Shown: positions 22,241 to 33,489, numbered from the stretch's first letter. The stretch is 64,000 nt of DNA from Ectobius pallidus (GCA_964059195.1 CAXKWD010000007.1:157155269-157219268); one strand, 5' to 3'. The notes: generated by a model not told the origin, from the sequence alone. Numbers and translations are program-made.

Positions 22241-23110
22241 CTTTTTTAGTACACGCTCTCTAAAACAGCTGCTTATCGGACTGGTAGCACGCCGAAAAAT
22301 TGCATTTTAGCGACCAAGGCCGCTAAAATTGCATAAAAGTGCATCCAAAATGCATTCAAAATGCACTTTTAGCGGCCTTGTCCTTTAAAGTCGTCATGCC
22401 AATCTATAAACAAAACCCAGACGGCATTGACCAGTCACACCAACTTTAACATGGATTTACGCATATAATTGGTCATAAAACAACAAATTTAAGCCAACAC
22501 GTTTCTTTATGATAATCAGAAACTTTACCAGGATTTTTCGCAAAACACGGTAGCCCACTTCATCACCTGACAGCAAATATAAGTCAACAACTTTTCACAT
22601 CTTCGTTCACATAGCTTACATGGATGCACCAGCATTTAATTGCAATATATTCCCTATTCCTTCTGCCGTGATGTTGCTGGCACCAGCTCCAATTCAATGT
22701 TTTTGACTTGGAGAGAAATTTCCTCGGGATTATAATTCATATTTTCACAAGCTTTTCATAAATACTACTTCGTATTTACTATTGTTTACAAATCAGCGAC
22801 TCATATAACTCATCTATAGCCTACCGCATTTCGTATTGGTGCGTACGGTTCATTGTTGTCTTGCGTTTGAGAGGGCCGTGAGAATATGGTAGACTGCCTC
22901 TCATTATAATTAATTACGGTATTTTTGTTTCATTTCATATAATTTAGAGAGCTATCACTAAAAAATATTGTATGCACCACGTACGCAAAAACTTTAGCGG
23001 ACTCATCCAGTATTTCAGCCTCGGCTTGCGCCTCGGCCGCTATACTAGATTCGTCCGCTAAAGCATTATTTTGCGTACTTGATACATAAATAGCTATTTT
23101 CGAGTTATTT
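22241..23110 (+). mobile_element. Element with TTTAGCGG hairpins, copy 1 (inverse copy 49045-49925)
   Basis: Both copies hold two strong inverted repeats. One is GGCCGCTAAAATTGC with its inverse GCACTTTTAGCGGCC (22319-22380). The other is CTTTAGCGGAC with its inverse GTCCGCTAAAG (22993-23066), enclosing CTCGGCTTGCGCCTCGGCC. The order in the second copy is exactly reversed. Terminal sequence and family are not established. Confidence 0.7.
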
Positions 23111-23229
23111 TCCACTATTTTGTTACAAATTTGAAGCAAAATATTGTAATAAATTATGCATTTAAGGGTTAAATATATCGAATACATAATGCTGATTTTA
23201 ATATTAAAAGTGATAAGCAGTAGACAGTC

Positions 23230-23886
23230 CATCATGTAATTTTATAACACTCTACTTAGGCTTTAGGTAGGCCTATGTGAGATCGAACTTAATAACATAA
23301 TTGGAAGCTTTTAGTTGTCAACTGAAAAAAAAAACACATTTAAATTTCTTCAATGCTTTACCGTTTTGGTACGGAAATTTAAAAGAACTCTTTGAATTGG
23401 AATATTTGGAATTATTTTGGGACAGGCGCTCTATGGTTTCTATGTGATATGATGTTTATTTTACACAGTTGTAATGATATAAGTACACTGAACTTAAGCA
23501 TGGTTTATATCTTTACAGCACCAGATTAGTCTTAACCTAACCTCATTTGTCAGGGAGAAGTACTTGTGCTCAGAGCATCCATAGATCATAAATATATTGT
23601 TCCATGCTCCCGTCAAATCAAGAATCGAACCGGAGAGCTCAAGATTGTTTCTTGCTATGCCTTGCTACCCAAAGAATATTTTCTCATAGCTTAATCTGGA
23701 GGAAACAAGGACATATTCCTGAGGACTTAAAGGCATACAGCCTCCTCGGTATAAGACGCTTAAGGATGCATCTACCCCCGTTGGTCTTAGGCACAAAAGT
23801 ACCAGACATTATGATATTTTGTGTATTGGATTTTTTTCAGTACGAAGAACGAGGCATAAGTCATTGCAACTATTTTTTTTTCAAAG
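23230..23886. other. Unassigned DNA with a weak tRNA-like piece
   Basis: CAAGAATCGAACCGGAGAGC at 23619-23638 resembles the B-box side of the SINE head at 20900-20972. The overlapping plus-strand frame is not supported as a gene. Confidence 0.3.
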
Positions 23887-23889
23887 TAA

Positions 23890-24580
23890 AGCTATGGTTT
23901 GGCGTTTATCGCCGGCGATGACCGCTGGCGATCATCGCTGCCTGTTGCTCTCAATAAAAATCAATGCAGCTGGTTTGTCTACGACGATGAACGCCGGGGT
24001 CGACGGTGATCGCCGGTAGTTGCTTTTGAGGCAAATTCAGGGCGATGAACGCCACAGATTATCATGTATTGGCCTATAGTAGATCAAGAAAAGCAGAAGA
24101 CAGCCATTTTGCACTTAATCATAATTTTTCCCAAGTTGCATATGAAATATTAATAGATTTCGTGTCTGAACACATTTCTCTGTATGACATGAGCTTAAAG
24201 GACCAAAAAGTTAGCTATACAAACGAAAATATTTGGCAAATGGTAGATAAATTGTTAGAAAATACTGTTTTCTGTAATTACAATTTATGAAACATAATAT
24301 TTTACTATCCATTTAATATTTAGGGTTCACCAAAAGTGATTTTCCTTTGTTCCTGTCAGCGTTTTTTCTTGGGTGACTATAATATTGTAGGCTATGTTGA
24401 GGTTATGGAAGCTAACAAATTTCCCAATGCCCCCCTCCCACACCACATGGCCAACTATAAACTGTGGATAGCAATAGTGTCAAGGAACGATGATCGCCGG
24501 AAAAGAAACCACCTCTACGACAATGACCGCTGATGCCGACGGTGATCGCCGGCGATGTACGTCGTAGACAAACCATAGCT
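23890..24580 (+). mobile_element. PIF/Harbinger-like element with TAA target duplication
   Basis: The 691-bp element has inverted ends AGCTATGGTTTG and a 3-bp TAA on each side (23887-23889 and 24581-24583), the duplication size and sequence of PIF/Harbinger elements. The self-complementary word ATCGCCGGCGAT occurs near both ends, with GATGAACGCC/GATCGCCGG variants between. It encodes a MADF-like protein (24045-24290). Confidence 0.78.
24045..24290 (+). CDS. MADF-like DNA-binding protein of a Harbinger-like element, partial
   Basis: The 81-residue frame contains ILIDFVSEHISLYDMSLKDQ and then NENIWQMVDKLLENTVF. The spacing LIxxV...LYD...D.K...W..V is that of a MADF/Myb-SANT-like domain (residues about 35-76). 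In PIF/Harbinger transposons such a protein accompanies the nuclease and helps it bind DNA. The first ATG falls in the subterminal repeat zone and may not be the true start. No DDE nuclease is present, so this is an internally deleted derivative or a single remaining exon. The domain is an eye-level match only. Confidence 0.55.
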   Translation: MNATDYHVLAYSRSRKAEDSHFALNHNFSQVAYEILIDFVSEHISLYDMSLKDQKVSYTNENIWQMVDKLLENTVFCNYNL

Positions 24581-24583
24581 TAA

Positions 24584-24919
24584 GGCTATGGTACCAAGAA
24601 ATGTTGTATGTCACTGGAGAACGAGCATTTTTAGTATGTAGACACGTCATAGGATGGCAGTAAAATATACGGTTATACACATGGAGTGTGAGGCTATCAC
24701 CGTGCAGAATGGATGGCAACAAAATGTGAAAAGCATTCTCACGCCGAATTTGCCGTTATTCGAGGCAGAAATGCTAGATAATGCCACTGGGAAGATTTTG
24801 GGAATAATGCCCTTCCATACTGAATTTTGAAGGTTTATAGGATGGATATGTGTGCTTTCATGCTTCCAACTACCACAATGAATTACAGCGGTAAAATGGC
24901 GTCGTGTATCGGTAATTAG
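24584..24919. other. Unassigned DNA
   Basis: Contains the GCCGTTATTCGAGG ... GGGAATAATGCCCTTCCATA segment shared with 21583-21652. Otherwise nothing was recognised. Confidence 0.35.
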
Positions 24920-25567
24920 TAGGGCAAGGCATTTAGTGATTTTGCATCTTTTATATATGAAAGTTAAAAGTTAGCTCCCATATACATAAACGTGTATCAT
25001 GAAATAATTGATTAAATAATTGCATTTTTAAATGTTTGTCATTTTCAAGAGTTGGGTAATTTTTTGGCAATTTTTAGGTCATTTTCGGCATTTTAGGTCA
25101 TGTTTCAGTGGAGGTAGAGAGAAGCTTTTCCATGTACAAATCGTTACTTTCAGACAACAGACAAATCGTTTTTAGTGTTCATAGTTCATTTTGATTTAAG
25201 TTTATTGTAAACATCATAGCAGTTTGTCTTCTAGCAACTAAGATTTTTTTTCTTTCTTTAATTAAATGACACATATTTGCTAGGGGCAATTTTATGAGCA
25301 TGCCAGTTCAGAAAGAATTTCTTTTCGCTAAGTGTCCAAGTAGTATAAATTTACTTACTTCTTTAGTAACAAAATAAGTGTGTTTTATATTGTAAATTCA
25401 TATATATAATGCACTGTCAAACATTAAATTGCTTTTAGCAACTCATTACTCCAAGAAACTAATTACAAGTAATAATGGTAAATTTATTGGTCCTTTTTAT
25501 ATTTCGTGTCACTTTTCGCTATTTTTAAGTTGTTTTTTTATTTTGAATTTTTTCACGCCTTGCCCTA
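24920..25567. mobile_element. hAT-like element, family C, copy 2
   Basis: The 648-bp element starts TAGGGCAAGGCATTTA and ends GCCTTGCCCTA. Flanks are GTAATTAG (24912-24919) and ATAATTAG (25568-25575), an 8-bp duplication with one mismatch. TTTTTAGGTCATTTTCGGCA lies at 25071-25090. Confidence 0.85.
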
Positions 25568-25575
25568 ATAATTAG

Positions 25576-26990
25576 ACTATTTGTGTTTGTGGGTGTCTGG
25601 TCCCTACCCTATCCTACATCTACTACCCATAATCTGCATTATAACTTAAATATATTCCTTATAAGTCTATTTGTGTATTTTAAAATTAAAAAAAATAGTT
25701 GCCACGACTTATTTCTCATCCATCGTAGAATTCATGGAATGTCAAAATCTTTAGTTTAAAAATTATATTTAAAAAATGAGATTTATATCAGAAATCAGTC
25801 AGTCATTCCTAAAGGAAACTTATGACTCATTTCGTTCTCTAATTATTAAGAAATAGGCTACTTCTAACAGACCACCACACTGTAACGATCTTCGTCACAA
25901 GTAACATTTTTTGTGACCACTTCCATATAAACATCACTCCTAGAGAAAAGACCGCAGGAATTTCTGTCGAACCAACTCTTGTAGGCTATAATGAGAGCTC
26001 GTTTGCCAAGGAATTTGCTTCTGAAAATTAAACAGCACCACAGTAAAGTCTTTTATAACACTGAAGTTATCTTCTCTTTCCTATTTTCGACACATATATT
26101 TACAAAATATCCCCAGGATTGTTTTCATTAGCCCCAGTACAACTTGTTATTTTTTATTGTTCCTTTAATAATGCAAAAAATGAGTTTTTTTCACTTGAGG
26201 GGAATATTTAAGCTGCAGCTACCCGTATATGTTGCCAAAAAGATGAACTCCCATAAATATGACGTTAAAACACATGGTCAGTTGTTAGTCTAGTAGGCTG
26301 GCGTCGGAAGTTTTTATCAAAACACACGAGTTATTCTTGTTGAGTTGATTTCATTTTGTTAGCATAGTTCCACACCATGCTCTGGCTTAAGAATGTCATA
26401 AGGAAATCTCTTTGGCATGAATCGAGGATTACTGGTGGTAGCAGAATATAGCAATTGCGACTGTTAAACATCTACTTTATTCATGACTACCCTTGATGAT
26501 ATAACTCTTTGAAGCAAATGTAGTATAAGAGGTTTTTACGACTTGTACGCCCAAAAAGCACAGATAATATGATATACACAGGGATCCATGTTCGTATTGA
26601 TTAGGTATTAAAATAGATTTACTAATACTTCATTTACTAATAAATAAAAATAGTAGCCTACTCCTGCAATGAATGGGATACCTATACAGTGTGTTAATGA
26701 ATAACAACGAAATATTTTACCTGTGTATAAACGGTACACAGACAAGCCACTTTTATTAGGAGCTCTATGACGTAAATTGTGTAGGCCTATGCTATGGGCA
26801 TTAAAGTCATTACAATTTGGCGCTCTTCAGTCAATAATGAAGAGAAATAGGGTAAAATTTTCATTCAGTTGACTTCATGCCTTCTTACTGATCGATAAAA
26901 ACCTGATTCTTAAGCATTCATCAACAGCTATAGGCCTATCTTAATTTAGTGTTTCCATAATCTGCTAAATTTACAGACTAATTTACAAAT
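25576..26990. other. Unassigned AT-rich DNA, about 1.4 kb
   Basis: No gene, reverse-transcriptase motif or clean inverted ends were seen. Several TAGGCCTA words occur (26784, 26932). Confidence 0.4.
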
Positions 26991-26994
26991 TTAC

Positions 26995-27290
26995 AGACTA
27001 AAACAATATGTTGTCATGAGAACTGATTTGCATTTGATAAATTCATTCTAATATATTACCATAAATTTGGCATTAAATTGGGTATTAATCAGGTACCGGT
27101 CAATCAATTTGGTCCAAAATCAATAAGCGCTTCTTCCCATGGACGTTATAAATGCGAATACCAAGTTTCATGAAAATCCGATCAAGCGTATTTGAGTTAC
27201 CGTGGGTACAGACACACAGACAGACGGACAAACATTTTCCAGTTCCCCACACAATCTTATAAAGTACCATTCTCGCACTTAATAACCTAT
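26995..27290 (-). repeat. L-type repeat plus O-type flank, inverted
   Basis: TCCCATGGACGTTATAAATG and GATCAAGCGTATTTGAGTTA are the inverse of the L units at 41440-41860 and 58735-59250. The GTTGTCATGAGAACTGATTT segment at 27010 is the inverse of the O-type repeat. The arrangement equals 38385-38885 inverted. Confidence 0.7.
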
Positions 27291-27454
27291 ATAGATTTAG
27301 ACACTGTTTTAAATGTAGATATTGTATATTAAATATTAGTTTTAACAAAATTTGTAAATGTATTTCATCGTAATTTTGAAAATATGTGTTTTTAGCATTG
27401 TAATTCTGTAAATATTTTTTAAATTAACAAGTATCAACATTTCAATAATATAAT

Positions 27455-27525
27455 ATTTTAATATAATATAATATTATATAATATTGTATAATGTAATATA
27501 ATATAATATAATATAATATTACTCA
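27455..27525. repeat. (TAATA)n-like low-complexity run
   Basis: Tandem AATAT/ATAAT words dominate this stretch. Confidence 0.85.
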
Positions 27526-27595
27526 AGCAATCCTGCGAATATAAAAAAAAATAGGGCCATATGTTGAAGTCTTTCTTGGTTTATTTATGATTTTT

Positions 27596-28005
27596 GAGGG
27601 TAGCCAGAAAAATAATTTCGGGGAAGGTCGAAAGTGCTGGGGGTTTGAGGGGTATGGAATACCCCCAAGAAAGGGGGTAAAGAGGTTCCGAAAATCACAT
27701 TTTACGCTATTTTAGCGCTGTAAAACCAGTTAGCAAATGCCAACTTAAACAAGAAATCGTTACCCAAGTTACAAAACTTATTGCTATTTATAAGAAAAGT
27801 TAAATAAAATAGACTATGGAACAGTGGAAATAATAGGCCTACATTTACAAATTCAGTACTTTATTATTAATAAAATAATTAAATATTTGAGAAAATGAAG
27901 CTTAACTATCTACAGCACCAATCTGATACAAAAATAGAATTTTAGGTTTTGGTTTCGGGGCGTCCGGACCCCCCTGGACCCCCATTCCCTACGTCACTGT
28001 AACCC
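27596..28005. mobile_element. Probable MITE with G/C-rich ends
   Basis: GGGGGTTTGAGGGGTATGGA lies near the left end. The right end is GTCCGGACCCCCCTGGACCC followed by CCCTACGTCACTG. This matches the style of the hAT-like MITEs at 9555 and 14494, but no target duplication could be defined. Confidence 0.4.
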
Positions 28006-28158
28006 TAAAAACCTCTTATACTACATTATTATTAAATTCCCTCAAAGAACAATCACGAAATTAATCAATTCTTTGAAGCTATAACACACTTTGTCTCATG
28101 GAAGGTACTTTGACATGAGTATGAGAGAAGATACGGTAGCATAGCGTCCTCTCTTCGG

Positions 28159-28293
28159 TTAAGACATTCCTTGCCCCTGGACATCAACATCGCTCTTATC
28201 CGAACCGTCAGACGATTCAATGACTTTCTCTACACACGGGCTGTAGTAGCTGACCCGGGCATATTCGGGGGAAGGCCGGAGTACAGCTATCGG
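28159..28293 (-). other. In-frame 44-codon open extension after the DMRT TGA (candidate readthrough tail)
   Basis: Directly after the TGA the same frame stays open for 44 codons and then ends at TAA (28159-28161). It begins PIAVLRPSPE, contains YARVSYYSPCVEKVI and ends with an acidic tail, SDKSDVDVQGQGMS. Third positions are GC-rich like the exon, and the pattern stops at the TAA. The stop context is TGA followed by C, the leaky tetranucleotide in most documented insect readthrough cases. Alternatives are a TGG-to-TGA change in this individual, an assembly error, or chance. A possible poly(A) signal AATAAA lies on the minus strand at 27860-27865. Confidence 0.6.
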
Positions 28294-28724
28294 TCACTCG
28301 GAGTAACAAGTCTTATCAGAACCTGTACCTGACCCTGGAGATGAAGCCGTGGCCTTATCGGTGCAGCCACTGCCTGAACTGCTGTAGATATCCTGAGGGT
28401 GCCCAACAAGTGGAATACCGTACTCTGGTGGTGGCCTGATCACTGTAGGCAAGTATCCCGTGCCGGCGTACGGAGCTGCCAGAAACCGACGGTGCGACTG
28501 CGGACTGTACCGGTGATGGAACTGGTGTGACGGAGGTCCGAGAGGTCCAAGTGGAGAGAACGCGGACTTTGGGATGAGAGGTGGAGAGCTGAGGGGAGAA
28601 TCTTCATGCTGAGGTGTTGGTGGGCCACTGTTGCTGCCATTTGTACACACTAGAAGTTCAATAGCGTGCAGAATGTCTCCTTTGCAACGTTGTAGAAGTG
28701 ATTCTACGTCACTTCTTCTCCTAC
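28294..28724 (-). CDS. DMRT-family transcription factor, 3' exon (second half of DMA domain and C-terminus)
   Basis: This is the terminal exon of a doublesex/mab-3-related (DMRT) transcription factor, a nuclear protein family acting in sexual and neural development. The exon follows a good acceptor (tttgtgtttcag, AG at 28725-28726) and opens with GT, completing the G left by the upstream exon. It reads RRRSDVESLLQRC, KGD, then ILHAIELLV, which is the second half of the DMA domain, a CUE-like helical motif found in DMRTA, DMRT3 and Dmrt93B/99B proteins. About 125 residues of Pro/Ser/Gly/His-rich tail follow, including PKSAFSPLGPLGPP and TGYLPTVIRPPPEYG, before TGA at 28294-28296. The exon encodes about 142 residues. 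Its GC content and codon pattern stand out from the AT-rich surroundings. I favour the Dmrt99B/DMRTA class over Dmrt93B, but the DM domain that would decide this is not in view, so I give no symbol. Confidence 0.93.
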
Positions 28725-28745
28725 CTGAAACACAAATTTTTATTT

Positions 28746-29535
28746 TTGAAGTAAAACGTCTTTAGTGGCGGTAGAGGGTAAATCGAGAAAATCAGTCACA
28801 CTAAAACCGTCATGAAATCAGTCACAATCAGTCACACTCAAAACCGACTTGTTTCGGTGCTGACTGCACAGAAAACAATGAACTCAATGATTAGGAGTAA
28901 TCAAAGGAAATTTTTCAGACCTTACTCCATCAATGGCAATAGACAATTCCTAAGCAATCTAAAGGTATATTATCTATTTTATGGAACCCGGAGGTTCATT
29001 ACCGCGCAAATCCAAAATTAAAAATCCATAATTAAAAAATACAAATTTTCAAAATTTAAAAAACAAAATTAAAAATTAAAACATCCAAAAATCCAAAATG
29101 TAATAAATAATAAATTACAAAATTTAAAAATAAAAAAATAAAAAATACCAAAACTGAAAAAATCTAAAAATCCAAAATTAAAAAACTAAAATACAAAATT
29201 AAAGAATCCAAATTTCCAAAATTAAAAAAAAAAAAAAAAAAAAATTAAAAATTATAACATCCAAAAATAAAAAATTTAATAAATAATTAAATTAAAAATT
29301 TAAAAATCCAAAAGTCAAAAATTTTAAAAATAAAAAAGTAGGGGCCTAAACATTTCAAAGATCGAAAATTTAAAAAACCCAAAATTAAAAATTCAAAGAT
29401 TCAAAATAAAAAAGTCCAAAATCCAGAATTAAAAAAGTCTAATAATGCAAAATTGAATAAAATCCAATAATCAAAAATTGAAAAAATAAAAAAATAAAAT
29501 AAAGTTTTACTTCTGTCGCGTGGCGTTCCACGCAC
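28746..29535. mobile_element. TIR element with AT-rich core, copy 2
   Basis: Starts TTGAAGTAAAACGTCTTTAG and ends GTTTTACTTCTGTCGCGTGG, like 5609-6097. The core (29010-29500) is an expanded array of AAATTAAAAATCCAAAA-type words. A LINE-tail fragment (28925-29010) lies between the left end and the core. It sits within 25 bp of the DMRT splice acceptor. Confidence 0.72.
28925..29010 (-). mobile_element. LINE 3' tail fragment
   Basis: GGCAATAGACAATTCCTAAG ... CGGAGGTTCATTACCGCGC matches 1010-1085 and 6345-6420. Confidence 0.6.
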
Positions 29536-29568
29536 TCTTTTTATTTGTAATCTTTTTACACAAAAATG

Positions 29569-31384
29569 TGATAAATTCTAGAGTGATAGGGAAAAAAGCG
29601 AATAAGTCAAAATACCAAAGTTTTAGGAGAGACAAATAACGATTTATTTCCACAGCATTGTTACAATATTTAGTTCAGTCCACTAGATATTTTTACACAG
29701 TATCTTGTGCTATGTAAAAATACTAGCAGGTGCCCGCGGCTTCGCCCACGATAATTAATTGAAAAATTAAAAATTAATAGTAGCCTATAATAAGTATTAA
29801 AGCAGTATATTTATTAACACTTGCACGCGAATCATTCTTAAACTAAACCATTAATAATTAATTAAACAGCTAAAATTTCGGCTTCAAGAGTACATTCCAC
29901 GATTAGAAATCGCCACCTGGAAAAACGATCTCAGATTCGATTATGCAGTTCCAAAGATAACTGTAAACCACTGCCTTCTAAACTGTATGTTTCTCGTGCG
30001 TAATTCTCGAGACGGCGGTGGATAATACGTATCATTTCTCAACTGTTTGTTGACAGATGAATATGATGTGAATTTTATTTGATAAATTCAGTGTAATTTT
30101 CAGAAATTATATAATTTTTCAAGGGAAGGAGTGATTGATTTGGATTTTTTCTGTCCGCGATACTTCGTAGATTAAACTATCAATATATTAAAGCTGATGC
30201 CCGCGGCTTCACCCGCCATTATTAATTGACTCCAGGATTCTAAAGAAATTTACACTGGCAGTCTATTAAAAATGTTTGTGGTTCAGAGATATGAAATTGT
30301 AAGTAAAAATAAAATTAGAATATTTGTTCATTGTGTTCATTTCACTTAGGCCTTATATAATAAAGAAACGGTTTTCCTAATATTTTAGTCGTCATGAACG
30401 TTTACACTGCGAGAGACGAATATCGCCGAGTATACCCGATGTCTCACGAAGCGGGCGAGCGAGCAAGCACGCTATTTAGAGCCGTTGAATTGTATAAGAG
30501 TAGATTTAGTTCAGTCCCCTACATATTTTTACACAGTATCTTGTGCTATGTAAAAATACTAGGAGGTGCCCGTGGCTTCGCCACGATAATTCTTTTAAAA
30601 ATTAAAAATTAAGAGTATAATAATTATTAAAGCATTATATTTATTAACACTTGCACGCGAATCATTCATAAACTAAGCCATGAATAATTAATGAAACAGC
30701 TAAAATTCCTGCTTTAGAGTACATTCCACGACATGAAAGCGCCCCCTGGGAAAACTATATCAGAATCGATTATGCAGTTCCAAAGAACCTGTGAACACAT
30801 AATACGTATTGTTTCTCAGCTGATGTGAATTTTATTTTATCAATTCAGTGTAATTTTCAGAAATTATATAATGTTTCAAGGGAAGGAATGGTTTGTTTGG
30901 ATTATTATTATCAGCGATATTTCAAAAGATAAAACCATCAATATTTTACAGCTGTTGCCCCCGGCTTCGCCCGCCATTATTCATTGACTCCAGGATTTTT
31001 AAGAAAATCACACTGGTAGATTATTAAAAATGTTTGTGGTTCAGAGGTATGAAAATTGTAAGTAAAAATAAAATTAGAATATTTGTTCATTGTGTTCATT
31101 TCACTTAGGCCTTATATAATAAAGAAATGGTTTTCCTTCCTAATTTTGTAGTCGTCATGAAAGTTTACACTGCGAGAGACGAACTTCGCCGAGTATACCC
31201 GATGTCTCACGAAGCGGGCGAGCAAGCACGCTATTTAGGGCCGTTGAATTGTATAAGAGTAGATAGATATGGATGGGCTGATCTAATTATTGTAACAATG
31301 CTGTGGAAATCAATTGTTTTTTTCTCTTTCCTGAAACTCTGATATTTTGACTTATTTGCTTTTTCCCCATCAGTCTAGAATTAT
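29569..31384. mobile_element. 1.8-kb composite element: inverted arms of about 110 bp around a tandem duplication
   Basis: The left arm 29569-29676 and right arm 31269-31384 are inverted relatives (CACAGCATTGTTACAAT against ATTGTAACAATGCTGTG). The core is two direct copies (about 29674-30508 and 30509-31262). Each has GCCCG(C/T)GGCTTCGCC words, ATTTGTTCATTGTGTTCATT and a short frame with TARDEYRRVYPMSHEAGE. A partial inverse copy of the core is at 41985-42290. Confidence 0.72.
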
Positions 31385-31387
31385 CAG

Positions 31388-31935
31388 TAGGGTTATGATG
31401 TTTATGACATGTCAAATTTTTTCCTGACCTCCGTTCTCGCCCCCAAACACAAATTAAACACAAATTACAAGCATGTTATCCTAATAGGACCGTTTTTATT
31501 TTGCATATAATGTCGTATTTTGGTCATTTTTGTGGTCTTGTTCATATTTTGGCCATATTTGTAATTTAACGTCATATTTCAGTTATAAATTTGGTAAAGG
31601 AGCATAATTTTACAGTGTATGTAATACGTGGACGAATTAAATTTGAAATATATAATCTTTATGCCAAATTAATAGAGAAATTGAATTTTAAAATCAATGC
31701 AATTGTTCATATTTTATAGGGACACGCAAGGTCTACAAAATATTAGGAGTATTTGGAGCTGATTAAGCGAGAAAACAGGAGAAAATTCTTTACAAGTAGA
31801 AGTTCATTACAAGCACAACTGTAAATCAACAAAATTGTTAAAAAGTTATCTGATTGAATTCGTGTGATATAAGAATTTAGTGTCTTTAAACGTTCTAAAT
31901 TGGAACATTTATTTTTTTGAAAATACGTTATAAAT
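31388..31935 (+). mobile_element. Partial copy of hAT-like family A
   Basis: Begins TAGGGTTATGATGTTTATGA and shares CTCCGTTCTCGCC and CCAAACACAAATTAAACAC with 7359-8033 and 60172-60480. The right end is not recognised. Confidence 0.65.
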
Positions 31936-31988
31936 GCACTCTATATGATACAGTTAGCTTACATAGCTTATTAACGGAAATTAACTCG

Positions 31989-33478
31989 TGAGCATTCACA
32001 CCGAAGTAGCGAAGCATGCGAATCGCACTACGTGGAAGCAAGCTGCACATCGAGTATTATTCGCACACTTTATCTTGAGCCTCACACTCCATAATGCTGA
32101 AAACCGTCCATATAAAGAAGGCCTCGCTCGAAAAATGAAGATCGCGACCCGTCCCCAGTATTGCCATACCCAAAAACTTCCCGTTGAGGCATTCTTGAGC
32201 TACCGTCAATTTTTTTTATTTGTTTACATCATATTATTCTGAAAATGACAGAATAAATCCAGGGATATTAGAAGAACAGTACTGGTGTTGTGGAAATGGT
32301 CGATATAAGTGACAACGAAGTTAAAAATAAAGATTCTTTAAACCAAGAAGTATCGGAAATCAGCGAAATAATGAACCAAATAAATGAAATGGAAGGAAAA
32401 GCAATTTAATGTGTTTCAAGCTGAATCTGTCGTTGGAGAAAAGAACAAGTCAAGTTTTATTATTTCGTTGTATGAATTGTGTTGTATTAATTACCTACAA
32501 ACTTTCGCGAAAGGCATTTAGTTAAATTACATCAATTCAGGCATGTGAAAGTGCGTATTCAAGTAGGCCTACATGTAAAATGCTAGGACTTTTAAACAAT
32601 TTTCTATATTCTGAAGACCGGGAGAGAAATTGTCTAAATAGGCCTAAATATATTACTTTATTCATTTCTCCAGCGATATATTCTACTATAGTATCTGAAT
32701 CAATATAAAATCTTTAGTTTGGTAGCGAGAGTTGGAAGTGCTACAGATTACAGTTAGTTCCATTGTGACCCAGCATAAAACTACACTCGTTATATTTTCT
32801 GGTAATTGGCAACCCTTCAGAAACAACGTCAATTTCAACTCACCGCCTTCTGCAATAGTCAATCTCTTATACTGCCTGCAATATCAGCTCCCCTCACCCC
32901 CGCATTTTTTTGGCTCAAGATAAAGTGTGAGCATAATAGCATGGTTCACAGTTTTGCATTCATACCGAAATAGCAAATGCGATCTGCAGTTTAACGTACA
33001 TTATATTATTTTCACTTGAACAATTGAGAAACCCATTTAAAGTAATGTAATTTACCTAAAGAGGATATAGTTTCAGCAATTTTAATCCAGGTTTTCTTCC
33101 TACTAGTATCGATTGCCATAATTATCGTATAGTCTACGCAAGTTCAAATTGTATGTTAAATAGCTCTCTTTCCAGCAGTTTTCATGACATATTTGCCACA
33201 ATCTACCTCCACACAAGCGAATATGTGTTGAATTTTCTTAACAATTAGAAAACAGCTGAAAAGGCAACTGTACGCATGCGTCATTCCGAGTAGCGTCGCA
33301 TGAAATAAATCCAAATCTATCTGAAGAAATGAATGTCGCACTCTGCGAGATTCATTATTGCCACGCTACTTCGGTGTGAAGACTTGAACTTGTTTATTTG
33401 GGATTTAAAATGAGTAACGTGCAGCGTGCATCCAGGTAGCAAGTCGCAAGTGGCATGCTACTTCGGTGTGAATGCTCC
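31989..33478. mobile_element. 1.5-kb TIR element (GAGCATTCACACCGAAGTAG ends)
   Basis: The left end GAGCATTCACACCGAAGTAG is matched by the inverse of the right end for 20 bases. CGCTACTTCGGTGTGAAGAC at 33364 is a second subterminal copy. A 37-codon frame at 32296-32409 (MVDISDNEVKNKD...) is the only coding candidate and is not recognised. No target duplication was found. Confidence 0.65.
32296..32409 (+). CDS. Short unrecognised frame inside the 31989-33478 element
   Basis: A 37-residue acidic/Asn-rich frame from ATG to TAA. It could be a remnant of an element-encoded protein or chance. It is listed because it is the only plausible coding trace in the element. Confidence 0.15.
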   Translation: MVDISDNEVKNKDSLNQEVSEISEIMNQINEMEGKAI

Positions 33479-33489
33479 CTAAAGAAAAT

